Source: Candidatus Onthoplasma faecigallinarum
GTDB lineage: Bacteria > Bacillota > Clostridia > Christensenellales > UBA1242
Assembly: GCA_018715225.1 (NCBI GenBank)
Contig: DVMB01000079.1
Span: forward strand, 1 to 33,458
DNA length: 33,458 nucleotides
Direction: 5' to 3'
Position 1 is the stretch's first letter, and each line of letters opens with the position of its first letter. Positions 24,851 through 33,458 of the stretch are shown here, one piece after another. The position numbers and the translations under genes are program-made. The notes under the pieces are model-generated. The model saw nothing but the letters and a program-made list of their open reading frames with translations, did not search any database and was not told the origin of the DNA.

Positions 24851-24860
24851 GAGGGCGAAC

Positions 24861-25211
24861 ATGAGAATTAAACGTGGAGTTAATGCTAATAAAAAACGTA
24901 AAGCTATCCTAAAACAAGCAAAGGGCTATCGTGGAGCAAAGTCAAAATTGTATAGAGTTGCTCGTGAAGCAGTGATGAAATCTGGTCAATATGCTTATGT
25001 TGGTCGCAAGTTGAAGAAACGTGATATGCGTTCACTTTGGATCACTCGTATCAACGCAGCATGCCATGAAAACGGCGTTTCATATAGCGTATTTATCAAT
25101 GGGCTAAAGAAAGCCAACATTGACCTAAATCGTAAAGTGCTAGCTGACCTTGCTGTTACAGACAAAGTAGCATTCGCAAAACTTGTAGAGACAGCAAAGA
25201 AAGCTATATAA
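24861..25211 (+). CDS. rplT: 50S ribosomal protein L20
   Basis: Large-subunit assembly protein that also acts as the autorepressor of this operon in related bacteria. The 116 residues begin [18 protein letters not shown] (shorter than the common MPRVKRG start by little) and include [15 protein letters not shown] and the C-terminal domain with WITRINAA (about 53-60). GGAGGG lies before the ATG, overlapping the rpmI stop. The transcript ends at the hairpin at 25236. Confidence 0.97.
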   Translation: MRIKRGVNANKKRKAILKQAKGYRGAKSKLYRVAREAVMKSGQYAYVGRKLKKRDMRSLWITRINAACHENGVSYSVFINGLKKANIDLNRKVLADLAVTDKVAFAKLVETAKKAI

Positions 25212-25235
25212 TCTAAATAGACTTTATAATCAATC

Positions 25236-25262
25236 AAAAATCACGGTTCAACCGTGATTTTT
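25236..25262. terminator. Terminator after rplT, copy 1 of a duplicated hairpin
   Basis: Eleven-bp stem AAAAATCACGG (25236-25246) and CCGTGATTTTT (25252-25262), loop TTCAA. A- and T-runs on the two sides let it work in both directions, for rplT on plus and the repressor gene on minus. The same 27 bases recur exactly at 26377-26403. Confidence 0.88.
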
Positions 25263-25330
25263 ACTTTTTATAATGATTAAAATAAAAATAATAATGCCAA
25301 TATCTTTAGAATTTTTGATATTACTCGAAT

Positions 25331-25534
25331 TTATTTGTTTTTAAATTCATGCCCAGTTATTAGGTAATCAATGGATACATTAAAATATTTCGACATTGAG
25401 ATTAAAAGTTTTAGACTAGGCTCACGTTTGCCATTTTCATAGTAAGATAACGCTTCACGTGAAATATTCAAATCAATCGCTACTTTTTGTTGATTTAATC
25501 CTTTTAATTTTCGTATTTCTTTCAATCCTTTCAA
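25331..25534 (-). CDS. Xre/Cro-type helix-turn-helix repressor
   Basis: A 67-residue DNA-binding protein that is one HTH_3 domain and little else. The recognition region is visible as LNQQKVAIDLNISREALSYYENGKREPSLKLL (about 13-44), followed by YFNVSIDYLI. The C-terminal dimerisation or sensor domain of larger repressors is missing. AAGGA precedes the ATG. It is transcribed away from the membrane-protein gene at 25625, and the intergenic region contains three TGTAACA-type half-sites around that gene's promoter, the expected layout of a repressor with its target. Confidence 0.9.
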   Translation of the reverse strand: MKGLKEIRKLKGLNQQKVAIDLNISREALSYYENGKREPSLKLLISMSKYFNVSIDYLITGHEFKNK

Positions 25535-25561
25535 TAATATCCTTAAATCATTAAATATCTG

Positions 25562-25613
25562 TTGACATTATTGTAACATTTTGTTAATATTTAAAATGTA
25601 ACAATGTGTTACA
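25562..25613 (+). promoter_or_regulatory. Promoter with operator half-sites for the gene at 25625
   Basis: Perfect TTGACA (25562-25567), 17 bases, TAATAT (25585-25590). TGTAACA lies within the spacer (25572-25578). TGTAACA-ATG-TGTTACA at 25597-25613 is a perfect inverted repeat at the predicted start point. The neighbouring Xre-type protein is the obvious candidate ligand. Confidence 0.75.
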
Positions 25614-25624
25614 TAGGAGATGTT

Positions 25625-26293
25625 ATGCAAAAGAAAATTTTCGATAAAAGAGAAAAGGTATTTGTAGTTATATTATCAGCACTTATTTCAATTTTATGCT
25701 TCGTTGCGTATATTATCAATTTTGTAGACATAACTGATGCAATTAAACTTATCCAAGACTATATTGATTTAACAAACATAAATTATATTAAGTTTATTTC
25801 AATATTTGTCTTGATTATGTGTATGATTATGTTTTTGGTATCATTCGTATTCCTATTTATTAAGGACGTTGGTTTAAAAAGGTCAATTTTACTAATAATC
25901 ATCTTATTTTCTGGAATATGCTTTATCACCTACTATATTATGTTGTTTTCTGTTCAAGGGATGGATGGTACAGATTTAACAATAGCAAATTTATTTTTAA
26001 CGAGTTTTGTGTATATAAATAATGTAATCATTTTTACCAATGTTCAGTCATATTTTAATTTTAGTTTGTCCAATCAAATCTATGTACATGATGAGAAAAA
26101 AGATGTTAACAATGAGCATTCCAAAAAGATAATTATTAGACCTAAAGATACTGGCTCAACTGGCCAGGTGTTGAGTGAAGAACAAATTCAGGAAAACGCT
26201 CTGGCAGAATCTATTGAAAAATTAAGAAGTCAGTTGCGCATAAAAGATTTGGAAAAACAATATTTAGATTTGAAGCGAAAACTAGATGAATAA
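25625..26293 (+). CDS. Four-helix membrane protein with coiled-coil tail, unknown function
   Basis: The family is not recognised. In the 222-residue form there are four membrane helices (about 12-33, 54-79, 86-107 and 117-143) and a cytoplasmic C-terminal part that ends in a charged coiled coil (about 180-222, ENALAESIEKLRSQLRIKDL). The frame is open back to an ATG at 25604, but that codon lies in the operator at the transcription start; AGGAGA before the ATG at 25625 is preferred. Paired divergently with the Xre-type gene. No catalytic or toxin motif is visible. The pair is bracketed by duplicated terminators. Confidence 0.8.
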   Translation: MQKKIFDKREKVFVVILSALISILCFVAYIINFVDITDAIKLIQDYIDLTNINYIKFISIFVLIMCMIMFLVSFVFLFIKDVGLKRSILLIIILFSGICFITYYIMLFSVQGMDGTDLTIANLFLTSFVYINNVIIFTNVQSYFNFSLSNQIYVHDEKKDVNNEHSKKIIIRPKDTGSTGQVLSEEQIQENALAESIEKLRSQLRIKDLEKQYLDLKRKLDE

Positions 26294-26376
26294 AAAATTG
26301 TCAATTTTACTTCTAAATAAAATATTTTAAACTATAAATTTTTATCAATAGCTTTATATGTAAACAGATATTATAA

Positions 26377-26404
26377 AAAAATCACGGTTCAACCGTGATT
26401 TTTT
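26377..26404. terminator. Terminator, copy 2 of the duplicated hairpin
   Basis: Identical over 27 bases to 25236-25262, with two more A before and one more T after. It ends the membrane-protein transcript. Downstream bases are also loosely alike in the two places (TTTTATAATGATT against TTTTATATTATGATT). Confidence 0.88.
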
Positions 26405-26460
26405 GATTTTATATTATGATTTTATTATAGGCTAAAATTTTGTCAAGGTACATACTAAGT

Positions 26461-26489
26461 TTGACAAGGGCTTGATTATTTGGTATATA
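26461..26489 (+). promoter_or_regulatory. Promoter of the methyltransferase-yebC-ruv operon
   Basis: Perfect TTGACA (26461-26466), 17 bases, TATATA (26484-26489). The predicted start point coincides with the ATG at 26496, implying a leaderless message. TTGTCAA at 26440-26446 and TTGACAA at 26461-26467 form an inverted repeat that includes the -35 box and might bind a regulator. Confidence 0.7.
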
Positions 26490-26495
26490 TATTAT

Positions 26496-27221
26496 ATGGA
26501 ATTGACGAAACAGGATATCAAAAATCTAAAGGATAAAAGATATAGGCGTGAGCATGGCATTTTTCTAGTAGAGGGAGAGAAATTTTGTCATGATTTGCTA
26601 GATGCAAATGTTGAAATTTTGGCAACTATCACAACAGATAAAGAATTAAAAGGTTTCCCAAATACAATCGTTGTAAACGAGAAAGTCTTATCAAGCATTG
26701 CCACCACCAAGACAAATCAAGATATAGTCTGCGTGGCGAAGATAAAAGAGTTTGATTTGACGGCGAGGGGAAATTCGCTCATCTTGGATAGGTTACAAGA
26801 CCCGGGGAATGTAGGCACCCTCATTCGCTCGGCGAAAGCGTTTGGTTTTGACGATGTATATTTGATAGATTGTGCGGACTCATACAGCGAAAAAGTTGTA
26901 CGCAGTTCGGCAGGCACCGCCTTGAGCATAAGACTACATCAGGTGAGCCTAGAGAATGTAGAGCGTAACAAACCAAAAATTGCAGATGTTTTCATGGTGG
27001 CGGACATGTTTGGTGAGAGTATCACCAAAATTCGTTTGCCAAAAGGACGAATTGCTGTTATAATTGGTAATGAAGGGCAAGGAGTATGTGATGAGCTAAA
27101 ATTTCTTGCCGATCTAACTATAAGTATACCTATGTGCGCTGGCGTTGAGAGCTTGAATGCTGGAGTGGCAGGTAGTATAATTATGCAAAAAATTAGCGAG
27201 GTGAATTGTGTCAGGACATAG
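26496..27221 (+). CDS. TrmH/SpoU-family RNA 2'-O-methyltransferase
   Basis: Knotted (SPOUT) methyltransferase using S-adenosylmethionine, probably on 23S rRNA. The N-terminal substrate-binding domain has HGIFLVEGEKFCHDLLD (20-36). The catalytic motifs are DPGNVGTLIRSAKAFG (102-117), IIGNEGQGV (189-197) and IPMCAGVESLNAGVAGSII (211-229). The 241 residues match the RlmB/YsgA type commonly found near rplT in Firmicutes. The frame is open to a TTG at 26472, but that codon falls inside the promoter. There is no Shine-Dalgarno site before the ATG. It overlaps yebC by 14 bases. Confidence 0.9.
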   Translation: MELTKQDIKNLKDKRYRREHGIFLVEGEKFCHDLLDANVEILATITTDKELKGFPNTIVVNEKVLSSIATTKTNQDIVCVAKIKEFDLTARGNSLILDRLQDPGNVGTLIRSAKAFGFDDVYLIDCADSYSEKVVRSSAGTALSIRLHQVSLENVERNKPKIADVFMVADMFGESITKIRLPKGRIAVIIGNEGQGVCDELKFLADLTISIPMCAGVESLNAGVAGSIIMQKISEVNCVRT

Positions 27222-27942
27222 TAAATGGAATAATATAAAAGGTAGAAAAGAGAAATCGGACGCTGAACGTAGCAAGATATTTACAAAAGTTGGGCGTGAG
27301 ATTATGGTGGCTGTCAAAGAGGGCGGAGCCAACATTGATTCGAATAGCAAACTGAAAATGGCTATAGCGAAAGCAAGGCAATACAACATGCCAAATGATA
27401 GAATCAACAATATAATCAAGAAAAACAGCGAAGTGGATAATTCCAATTTTGTTGAACAGACATACGAAGGATATGGAGTAGGCGGAGTGGCTGTCGTTGT
27501 CAAATGCTTCACTGACAACAAGAATAGGACAAGCAGTGATGTGAGATATGCTTTTGATAAATACGGCGGATCTCTTGGCTCCTCTGGGTGCGTAAGTTAC
27601 ATGTTTGATAACAAAGGCGTGATCGTAGTAGAAAAGAATGAGAAATTTGATGCGGACGCCGCTATGGAACTAGCGATCATGCAGAACGCTATTGATTGTG
27701 AAGATGATGATATATTCACAATCTATACCGAGCCTAGTGCCAACAGCGTGAATGACATGGTGTCGGCTTTTGAGAATGCGGGCTATACAATTTTGTCATC
27801 AGGAGTTGAGATGATACCACAGAATTATGTATCTCTCAGTGCCAGTCAGCGTGAGACGTTTAACAAGATGTTAGACAAATTGAACGAAAATGATGATGTC
27901 ATTGATGTAATATACAATTTAGAGGAAGAAGATGGAAACTAA
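27208..27942 (+). CDS. yebC: YebC/TACO1 family protein
   Basis: Cytoplasmic protein of the YebC/PmpR family, described both as a transcription regulator and as a translation factor that relieves ribosome stalling. The 244 residues start with the signature SGHSKWNNIKGRKEKSDAER and contain YEGYGVGGVAVVV (86-98) and GGSLGSSGCVSYMF. The start is GTG, with GAGGTG upstream inside the preceding gene. It overlaps the methyltransferase by 14 bases and the next gene by 11 bases. A yebC gene directly before ruvC is a common arrangement. Confidence 0.95.
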   Translation: MSGHSKWNNIKGRKEKSDAERSKIFTKVGREIMVAVKEGGANIDSNSKLKMAIAKARQYNMPNDRINNIIKKNSEVDNSNFVEQTYEGYGVGGVAVVVKCFTDNKNRTSSDVRYAFDKYGGSLGSSGCVSYMFDNKGVIVVEKNEKFDADAAMELAIMQNAIDCEDDDIFTIYTEPSANSVNDMVSAFENAGYTILSSGVEMIPQNYVSLSASQRETFNKMLDKLNENDDVIDVIYNLEEEDGN

Positions 27943-28528
27943 TGAATTAGAATTGACGAACATTATTAAAAAATTGAATGACAATAGGAGCAAGTTGTCT
28001 GCATTGTTTTCACTGTACAACAGTTCACTTTTGACGGCGGAAGATGACAGGGCGACGCTTAGTACATATTATGAACAGATGGTAGATTTCAAAAATGACC
28101 TAAATATGATATCTAATGTCATTTACACATCAAAAAAAGATGAACGTCAGGAAGTTTTTTCAAAGAACAAATCAAAGATAAAAAGTTTAGGTAATGAGAT
28201 CAGCAACCTAAATGTGAACTTCAAAGACTCTTGCAATAAATACAAATTGGCTTTGCAAGAATGTGGCTCACTAAAGACTGAATACAAGCACGAAGTCAGC
28301 GAATTGTGCAAGAAATTCAAGTCAAGCATTGATGAAAACACTTCCCCTATAATTATAAAAGGCTTTAAACAACAGGTGAAGATTATCAAAGCGATTTTGG
28401 AAAGGATAGAGATGTTGATAGCAGACTACAATGTGAAGAAAAACAAAGTAGATGAAGACAACGAGCGATTTACCATGTTGTATGAAAGCGTCAATTCTAT
28501 GCTGTCTAGATTGAAAACTATAGCGTAA
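27932..28528 (+). CDS. Coiled-coil protein of unknown function in the ruv operon
   Basis: The family is not recognised. The 198 residues are soluble, helical and highly charged, with long heptad-like stretches (about 1-35, 75-135 and 150-195) and few prolines or glycines. There are no membrane helices and no enzyme motif. It overlaps yebC by 11 bases and precedes ruvC by seven, so it is co-translated with a DNA-repair gene set. It may be structural or an accessory to recombination, but nothing in the sequence proves that. Confidence 0.8.
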   Translation: METNELELTNIIKKLNDNRSKLSALFSLYNSSLLTAEDDRATLSTYYEQMVDFKNDLNMISNVIYTSKKDERQEVFSKNKSKIKSLGNEISNLNVNFKDSCNKYKLALQECGSLKTEYKHEVSELCKKFKSSIDENTSPIIIKGFKQQVKIIKAILERIEMLIADYNVKKNKVDEDNERFTMLYESVNSMLSRLKTIA

Positions 28529-28535
28529 GGTGGAT

Positions 28536-29021
28536 ATGAAAGTTTTAGGTATTGACCCAGGATATAATATCATTGGATATGGCGTGATAGAGACAGAGGG
28601 TTGCAAGGTCATTGACTATGGTGTGATTACGACCCCAAAGACCATGTCTATCAGCACAAGACTCTATACTATTTATCAAGCGACTTGCGAATTGATGGAC
28701 ACTTTTAGTCCAGAGCAGGTCGCTTTTGAAGAGTTGTTTTTCAACACTAACAATACGACCGCTATTCCAGTTGCTGAAGCGAGAGGGGTGCTGATTGTTG
28801 CGTGCAAGCAGTATACGGACAAATTGTTTGAATATACACCTCTGCAGATAAAACAAGCCCTGACAGGCAACGGGCGAGCAGAGAAAAAGCAGGTACAGTT
28901 TATGGTCAAAAACATTTTAGGCTTAAAGGCTGTACCTAAGCCAGATGATGCAGCAGACGCACTGGCTGTCGCACTCACGCATATGCAGACAAATAGTATA
29001 ATGAGTGACAATTCGATTTAG
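28536..29021 (+). CDS. ruvC: Holliday junction resolvase RuvC
   Basis: Endonuclease that cuts four-way junctions in RuvABC recombination repair. In the 161-residue form the acidic active site is complete: D7 in GIDPGY, E65/E66 in AFEELFF, D138 and D141 in KPDDAADALAVALTH. A GTG at 28530 is also in frame, but the ATG at 28536 gives the normal N-terminus (MKVLGIDPG) and follows AAGG at 28527-28530. ruvA begins 34 bases after the stop. Confidence 0.96.
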   Translation: MKVLGIDPGYNIIGYGVIETEGCKVIDYGVITTPKTMSISTRLYTIYQATCELMDTFSPEQVAFEELFFNTNNTTAIPVAEARGVLIVACKQYTDKLFEYTPLQIKQALTGNGRAEKKQVQFMVKNILGLKAVPKPDDAADALAVALTHMQTNSIMSDNSI

Positions 29022-29055
29022 TTTCATCAATGGTTTTTAAATAAAAGAGAGAATT

Positions 29056-29646
29056 ATGATTGGTTATATACAAGGAATTTTGAAAGAAAAAGATTACAAT
29101 AATGTTACGGTTGATTGCAATGGTATTGGTTATCAAATTATGGTAACTAATAGTTGCATGGCGAATATGCCTGACCTAGAGCAAGAGGTTAAAATTTACA
29201 CATATTTGCATGTTAGAGAAGACGAGATGAGTCTATATGGCTTTGTCAGTCCAGAAGAAAAACGTCTGTTTTTGCAACTCATTACGGTCAGTGGTGTAGG
29301 CAGCAAGACTGCTCTGCAGATTTTGTCGGCAGAACGTATGGGGGCAATCATTAATAGCATAATAAACGAGGACTCGTCAGTGATCGCTTCATGCAAGGGA
29401 ATTGGCAAAAAGGTGGCGGAAAAGATTATTGTTGAATTGAAAGACAAGATTCGTCCACTTGACTATATTTTACCTAATGAATCAATATTTACTCAATCTA
29501 ACGAATTTATTGAAGATGCGGTGGTTGTATTAACTAGTCTAGGGCTTAGCAAAAATCAGGCTAGCAAAATGGCTAGAGAAGTGGCAAAAGAAAATGACAC
29601 TGCTGAAGATATAGTCGCAAAAGTTTTGCACAATATGGGTGAATAG
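29056..29646 (+). CDS. ruvA: Holliday junction branch-migration protein RuvA
   Basis: Tetrameric junction-binding protein that loads the RuvB motor. The 196 residues show the three usual domains: an OB-fold (1-62, IGYIQGILKEKDYNNVTVDCNGIGY), two helix-hairpin-helix motifs (VSGVGSKTAL at 78-87 and CKGIGKKVAEKI at 113-124), and the RuvB-binding domain III (about 150-196). Only a weak GAGAG site precedes the ATG. Its stop abuts the ruvB start with no gap. Confidence 0.97.
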   Translation: MIGYIQGILKEKDYNNVTVDCNGIGYQIMVTNSCMANMPDLEQEVKIYTYLHVREDEMSLYGFVSPEEKRLFLQLITVSGVGSKTALQILSAERMGAIINSIINEDSSVIASCKGIGKKVAEKIIVELKDKIRPLDYILPNESIFTQSNEFIEDAVVVLTSLGLSKNQASKMAREVAKENDTAEDIVAKVLHNMGE

Positions 29647-30699
29647 ATGGAAGAGAGAGAAAGATTTATTTCAAGTACAAAGAACATGAGCGATGTAGAG
29701 GTCGAAAATAAATTGCGACCTATGTCTTTCGATGAGTATGTAGGGCAAGAGAAGATAAAATCAAATCTAAAAATCTATATATCAGCAGCGAAGAAAAGGC
29801 ATGAAGCACTTGACCATGTGCTTTTGTATGGTCCACCTGGTTTAGGAAAAACCACCCTGAGCCATATCATAGCCAACGAAATAGGTAGCCAAATCAAAAT
29901 CACCAGTGGTCCAAGTATAGAAAACGCCGCTGACTTGGCTGCAATTTTGACCAATCTAAACGCCAACGATGTGCTGTTCATAGATGAAATTCATAGAATA
30001 TCTAAATCAGTAGAAGAAATTTTGTATCCTGCTATGGAAGATTACGCTCTGGATTTTATTGTTGGGAAAGGCCCTAGTGCTAGAAGTATGCGTCTAAAAA
30101 TTCAACCTTTCACTCTAATTGGTGCGACGACAAAGGCGGGAAACCTTTCTAGTCCGCTTAGAGATAGATTTGGCGTGGTGTGTAGACTCGAGTTGTATTC
30201 AGTGGAAGAGATTGCAACTATCATCAAACGTTCGGCAAAAATCTTGGGAGTGAACATAGATGAAGATGCTACGATCGAGATAGCAAAGCGTAGTCGTGGT
30301 ACGCCAAGGATAGCCAACAGGCTTTTGAAACGAGTGCGAGATTATGTCCAAGTGGAAGATAAGGATACGATTTCGGCTACCGACGCTGTTAAGGCATTGA
30401 CACTCATGGATATTGATGATTTAGGACTCGACTTTACGGACAAACGTGTCTTGTTCTCCATGATAGAAAAATTTGGCGGCGGACCAGTTGGTCTAGAGAC
30501 ATTATCTGCTACGACTAATGAAGAAGTCTCCACTATTGAAGATGTGGTCGAACCATATTTGTTACAATTAGGTTTCATAGTTAGGACAAATAGGGGGCGA
30601 ATGGTTACAAAACTTGCGTATGAGCATTTCAACTTGCCCGTTCCAAAATCCTTACAGACAGAGATAGACGACAATCAAGAAGGGGAAAAAGATGATTGA
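29647..30699 (+). CDS. ruvB: Holliday junction helicase motor RuvB
   Basis: AAA+ ATPase driving branch migration. In 350 residues: Walker [10 protein letters not shown] (62-70), Walker B DEIHR (113-117), sensor 1 GATTKAG (159-165), LRDRFG (171-176) with the arginine finger region, and a C-terminal winged helix (about 258-335) with [11 protein letters not shown]. The N-terminus has the family opening [16 protein letters not shown]. It starts immediately after ruvA and overlaps queA by 8 bases. It ends in TGA. Confidence 0.98.
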   Translation: MEERERFISSTKNMSDVEVENKLRPMSFDEYVGQEKIKSNLKIYISAAKKRHEALDHVLLYGPPGLGKTTLSHIIANEIGSQIKITSGPSIENAADLAAILTNLNANDVLFIDEIHRISKSVEEILYPAMEDYALDFIVGKGPSARSMRLKIQPFTLIGATTKAGNLSSPLRDRFGVVCRLELYSVEEIATIIKRSAKILGVNIDEDATIEIAKRSRGTPRIANRLLKRVRDYVQVEDKDTISATDAVKALTLMDIDDLGLDFTDKRVLFSMIEKFGGGPVGLETLSATTNEEVSTIEDVVEPYLLQLGFIVRTNRGRMVTKLAYEHFNLPVPKSLQTEIDDNQEGEKDD

Positions 30700-31723
30700 T
30701 TACAAAAAATTGTCAACCTATGATTACTATTTACCAGAAAATTTGATTGCTCAAACACCGTTAGAAAAGAGAGATGAAAGTCGCTTGCTTGTCTTTGATA
30801 GAAAGACAAAGGACATTTATCATAGACATTTCAAAGATATTACATCTTTTTTAAAGAAAGGAGATGTATTGGTACTAAACAATACGAGGGTGCTTCCCGC
30901 ACGTTTGGTAGGCAAAAAGGACACTGGAGCCAGCGTAGAAATCCTACTTCTAAAGAGAAGAAATATGACCGATTGGGAAGTGTTGTTGAAGCCCGCCAAA
31001 AGAGTAAAAATCGGCACAATTTTGACCATTAGCGACGAGTTGAAATGCGAATTGCTAGAAGTGTTAGATGACGGAAACAGAATGGTTAGATTTATCTTTG
31101 ATGGTGTATTTGAAGATATTTTAGATAGAGTTGGCAGTATGCCACTTCCTCATTATATTCATGAAAAATTGAAAGACAAAGAAAGATACCAGACCGTATA
31201 CAACAAGGTAGAAGGCAGTGCGGCAGCACCAACTGCAGGATTGCATTTTACAAATGAATTATTACAAAAGATACGAGATATGGGGGTTGAGATATTAGAA
31301 CTTACTCTAGATGTAGGGCTAGGTACTTTTCGCCCATGCAAAGAAGATGACATCACAAAACACGTCATGCATACTGAACATTATAGACTAAGTCAGGAAG
31401 TCGCAGATAAAATCAACAAGGCAAAAATTGAAAACAGACGAGTGATAGCCGTAGGCACGACAAGCGTTAGGACGTTGGAGACAGTGGCACAAAAGGGTAT
31501 GCCGCTAGAAGCGAGTGAAGGAGACACTAGCATATTTATTTACCCGCCATACAAATTCAAGGTTGTAGACGCATTGATCACAAATTTCCATTTGCCAAAG
31601 AGCACGCTTATAATGCTTGTGAGTGCGTTCGCAGGATACGAAAATACTATGAATATATATGAGACTGCAGTCGAAAATCAGTATAGATTTTTTAGCTTTG
31701 GCGATGCGATGTTTATTGAATAG
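30692..31723 (+). CDS. queA: tRNA preQ1(34) S-adenosylmethionine ribosyltransferase-isomerase
   Basis: Converts preQ1 at tRNA position 34 to epoxyqueuosine by transferring ribose from S-adenosylmethionine. The 343 residues have the family motifs [10 protein letters not shown] (63-72), AAPTAGLHF (178-186), [10 protein letters not shown] (254-263), [18 protein letters not shown] (298-315) and [13 protein letters not shown] at the end. GAAGGGG lies before the ATG within ruvB, and the start overlaps ruvB by 8 bases. It works with tgt, 32 bases downstream; the ruvAB-queA-tgt-yajC order is common in Firmicutes and many other bacteria. Confidence 0.97.
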   Translation: MIDYKKLSTYDYYLPENLIAQTPLEKRDESRLLVFDRKTKDIYHRHFKDITSFLKKGDVLVLNNTRVLPARLVGKKDTGASVEILLLKRRNMTDWEVLLKPAKRVKIGTILTISDELKCELLEVLDDGNRMVRFIFDGVFEDILDRVGSMPLPHYIHEKLKDKERYQTVYNKVEGSAAAPTAGLHFTNELLQKIRDMGVEILELTLDVGLGTFRPCKEDDITKHVMHTEHYRLSQEVADKINKAKIENRRVIAVGTTSVRTLETVAQKGMPLEASEGDTSIFIYPPYKFKVVDALITNFHLPKSTLIMLVSAFAGYENTMNIYETAVENQYRFFSFGDAMFIE

Positions 31724-31740
31724 GACAAAATATTATTTAA

Positions 31741-32877
<1,137 letters not shown>

Positions 32878-32979
32878 ATAAATTTTAATAATTTAATGAT
32901 TTTATTGCTTATTTTTTAAAATTTGACAAAATTGTTGTTTTTTAGCATTATTTTTCTTCAAAATAAAATATAAAATAAA

Positions 32980-33008
32980 TTGACTTAATATTTTTGCTTT
33001 GATATAAT
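32980..33008 (+). promoter_or_regulatory. Strong promoter for yajC
   Basis: TTGACT (32980-32985), 17 bases, perfect TATAAT (33003-33008), about 24 bases before the yajC ATG. A second possible promoter, TTGACA (32923-32928) with CATTAT (32946-32951) at 17 bases, lies upstream. Confidence 0.85.
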
Positions 33009-33031
33009 AAAACAAAATATAGGGGAGAATT

Positions 33032-33458
33032 ATGGAAATAGTTTTATTGATTATACTTATAGTTTTAGTTGTTGCATTGTTCATTGTAAGTTATATGAAA
33101 AAGAAAAAATATAATAATGAACTTGGGCAAATGCGTGAAGAGTTGAAAGTCGGCGACAAGGTTATGACTGATACTGGAGTTGTTGGCGAAGTTGTTGATT
33201 CTTATATTGAAGACGAATATAAATATTTTGTGCTAAAATCAGGCAAGGGTAACAATGTGGGCTATTTTACAGTACATGCCAATGCTATCTATTATGTTTT
33301 TGGTAAAGAAGAACAACAGGCTCAAGAAAAGAAAGTTTCAATAAAAGTGAATACACCTGAAACAGCAGAAAAACCTGCAACAGAGCAAAAAGCAAATGAA
33401 GCAGAACAAACTGAAGAGAAAAAAGAAGAGAAAAAAGAGAATAGCGAAAAGACAGCAA
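33032..33458 (+). CDS. yajC: Preprotein translocase subunit YajC, partial
   Basis: Small membrane protein associated with SecDF. It has one N-terminal membrane helix (about 2-22) and the YajC core: MREELKVGDKVMTDTGVVGE (positions about 34-53), then a beta domain. AGGGGAGA precedes the ATG. The core ends near residue 95 and is followed by a long tail of E, K, Q, A and T repeats that is still open at the window edge after 142 codons, so this YajC is longer than the usual 85-120 residues. secD/secF would be expected next. The tgt-yajC neighbourhood supports the call. Confidence 0.9.
   Translation, partial: MEIVLLIILIVLVVALFIVSYMKKKKYNNELGQMREELKVGDKVMTDTGVVGEVVDSYIEDEYKYFVLKSGKGNNVGYFTVHANAIYYVFGKEEQQAQEKKVSIKVNTPETAEKPATEQKANEAEQTEEKKEEKKENSEKTA

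Noticed and set aside
25331-26293. Toxin-antitoxin pair formed by the Xre and membrane-protein genes
   Set aside because: The genes are divergent rather than one operon, and the membrane protein is 222 residues with four helices, unlike known small toxins. Regulation of a target gene is the simpler reading.
27114-27521. 135-codon minus-strand frame opposite the methyltransferase and yebC
   Set aside because: Antisense to two well-supported genes, no promoter or ribosome site, and no family resemblance.
32878-32940. Terminator after tgt
   Set aside because: Only an A/T-only stem (ATTAAAT/ATTTAAT) with a long loop can be drawn, too weak to call.

Overview
The window is about 33.5 kb of AT-rich bacterial DNA and is almost entirely chromosomal housekeeping sequence. 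It looks like a low-GC Firmicute (Bacillota) of a Clostridia-like lineage. The evidence is a dcw (division and cell wall) cluster with a PASTA-tailed SpoVD/FtsI-type penicillin-binding protein and DivIB, a MurE carrying the DNPR motif of meso-diaminopimelate enzymes, a T-box leader before thrS, an L20-type leader before infC-rpmI-rplT, strong Shine-Dalgarno sites, and many promoters of the TTGACA-17-TATAAT type. TGA is used as a stop (murA, ruvB), so the genetic code is standard. The species cannot be named from this sequence. No tRNA, rRNA, CRISPR array, transposase or phage gene was seen.

Region 1 (1-11,900) is the dcw cluster: spoVD/ftsI, murE, mraY, murD, ftsW, murA, divIB/ftsQ, a terminator, then ftsA-ftsZ from their own promoter. 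The products build the lipid-linked peptidoglycan precursor, polymerise it at the septum and form the Z-ring. murF, murG, murC and murB are absent here, and murA occupies the place where murG/murC/murB usually lie.

Region 2 (11,870-14,575) is a minus-strand ABC importer operon (lipoprotein binding protein, ATPase, permease) of the nitrate/sulfonate/pyrimidine-precursor class. It converges on ftsZ at a shared bidirectional terminator. Region 3 (14,600-16,480) holds three unrecognised membrane proteins, each with its own candidate promoter; one appears to start at AUA. Region 4 (16,740-19,606) has a YtxC-like gene, a threonine T-box and a thrS lacking the N-terminal TGS domain.

Region 5 (19,690-23,766) is a compact four-gene operon: an iron-type alcohol dehydrogenase, an aldehyde dehydrogenase, a YhhN/TMEM86 (lysoplasmalogenase-family) protein and a membrane protein resembling AIG1/ADTRP threonine hydrolases. 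The set suggests handling of fatty aldehydes released from plasmalogens and is the most interesting biology in the window. Region 6 (23,898-25,262) is infC-rpmI-rplT with a leader attenuator and a second possible RNA switch before rpmI.

Region 7 (25,236-26,404) is a small cassette, an Xre-type repressor divergent from a four-helix membrane protein, bracketed by two identical terminator hairpins. It separates rplT from a TrmH-family methyltransferase gene that seems to be transcribed leaderless. Region 8 (26,461-32,877) is one long run: trmH-type methyltransferase, yebC, an unknown coiled-coil protein, ruvC, ruvA, ruvB, queA and tgt. A new promoter then starts yajC, which runs off the right edge. 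Most genes in this run overlap or abut, so repair, tRNA queuosine modification and protein export genes lie together as in many Firmicutes.
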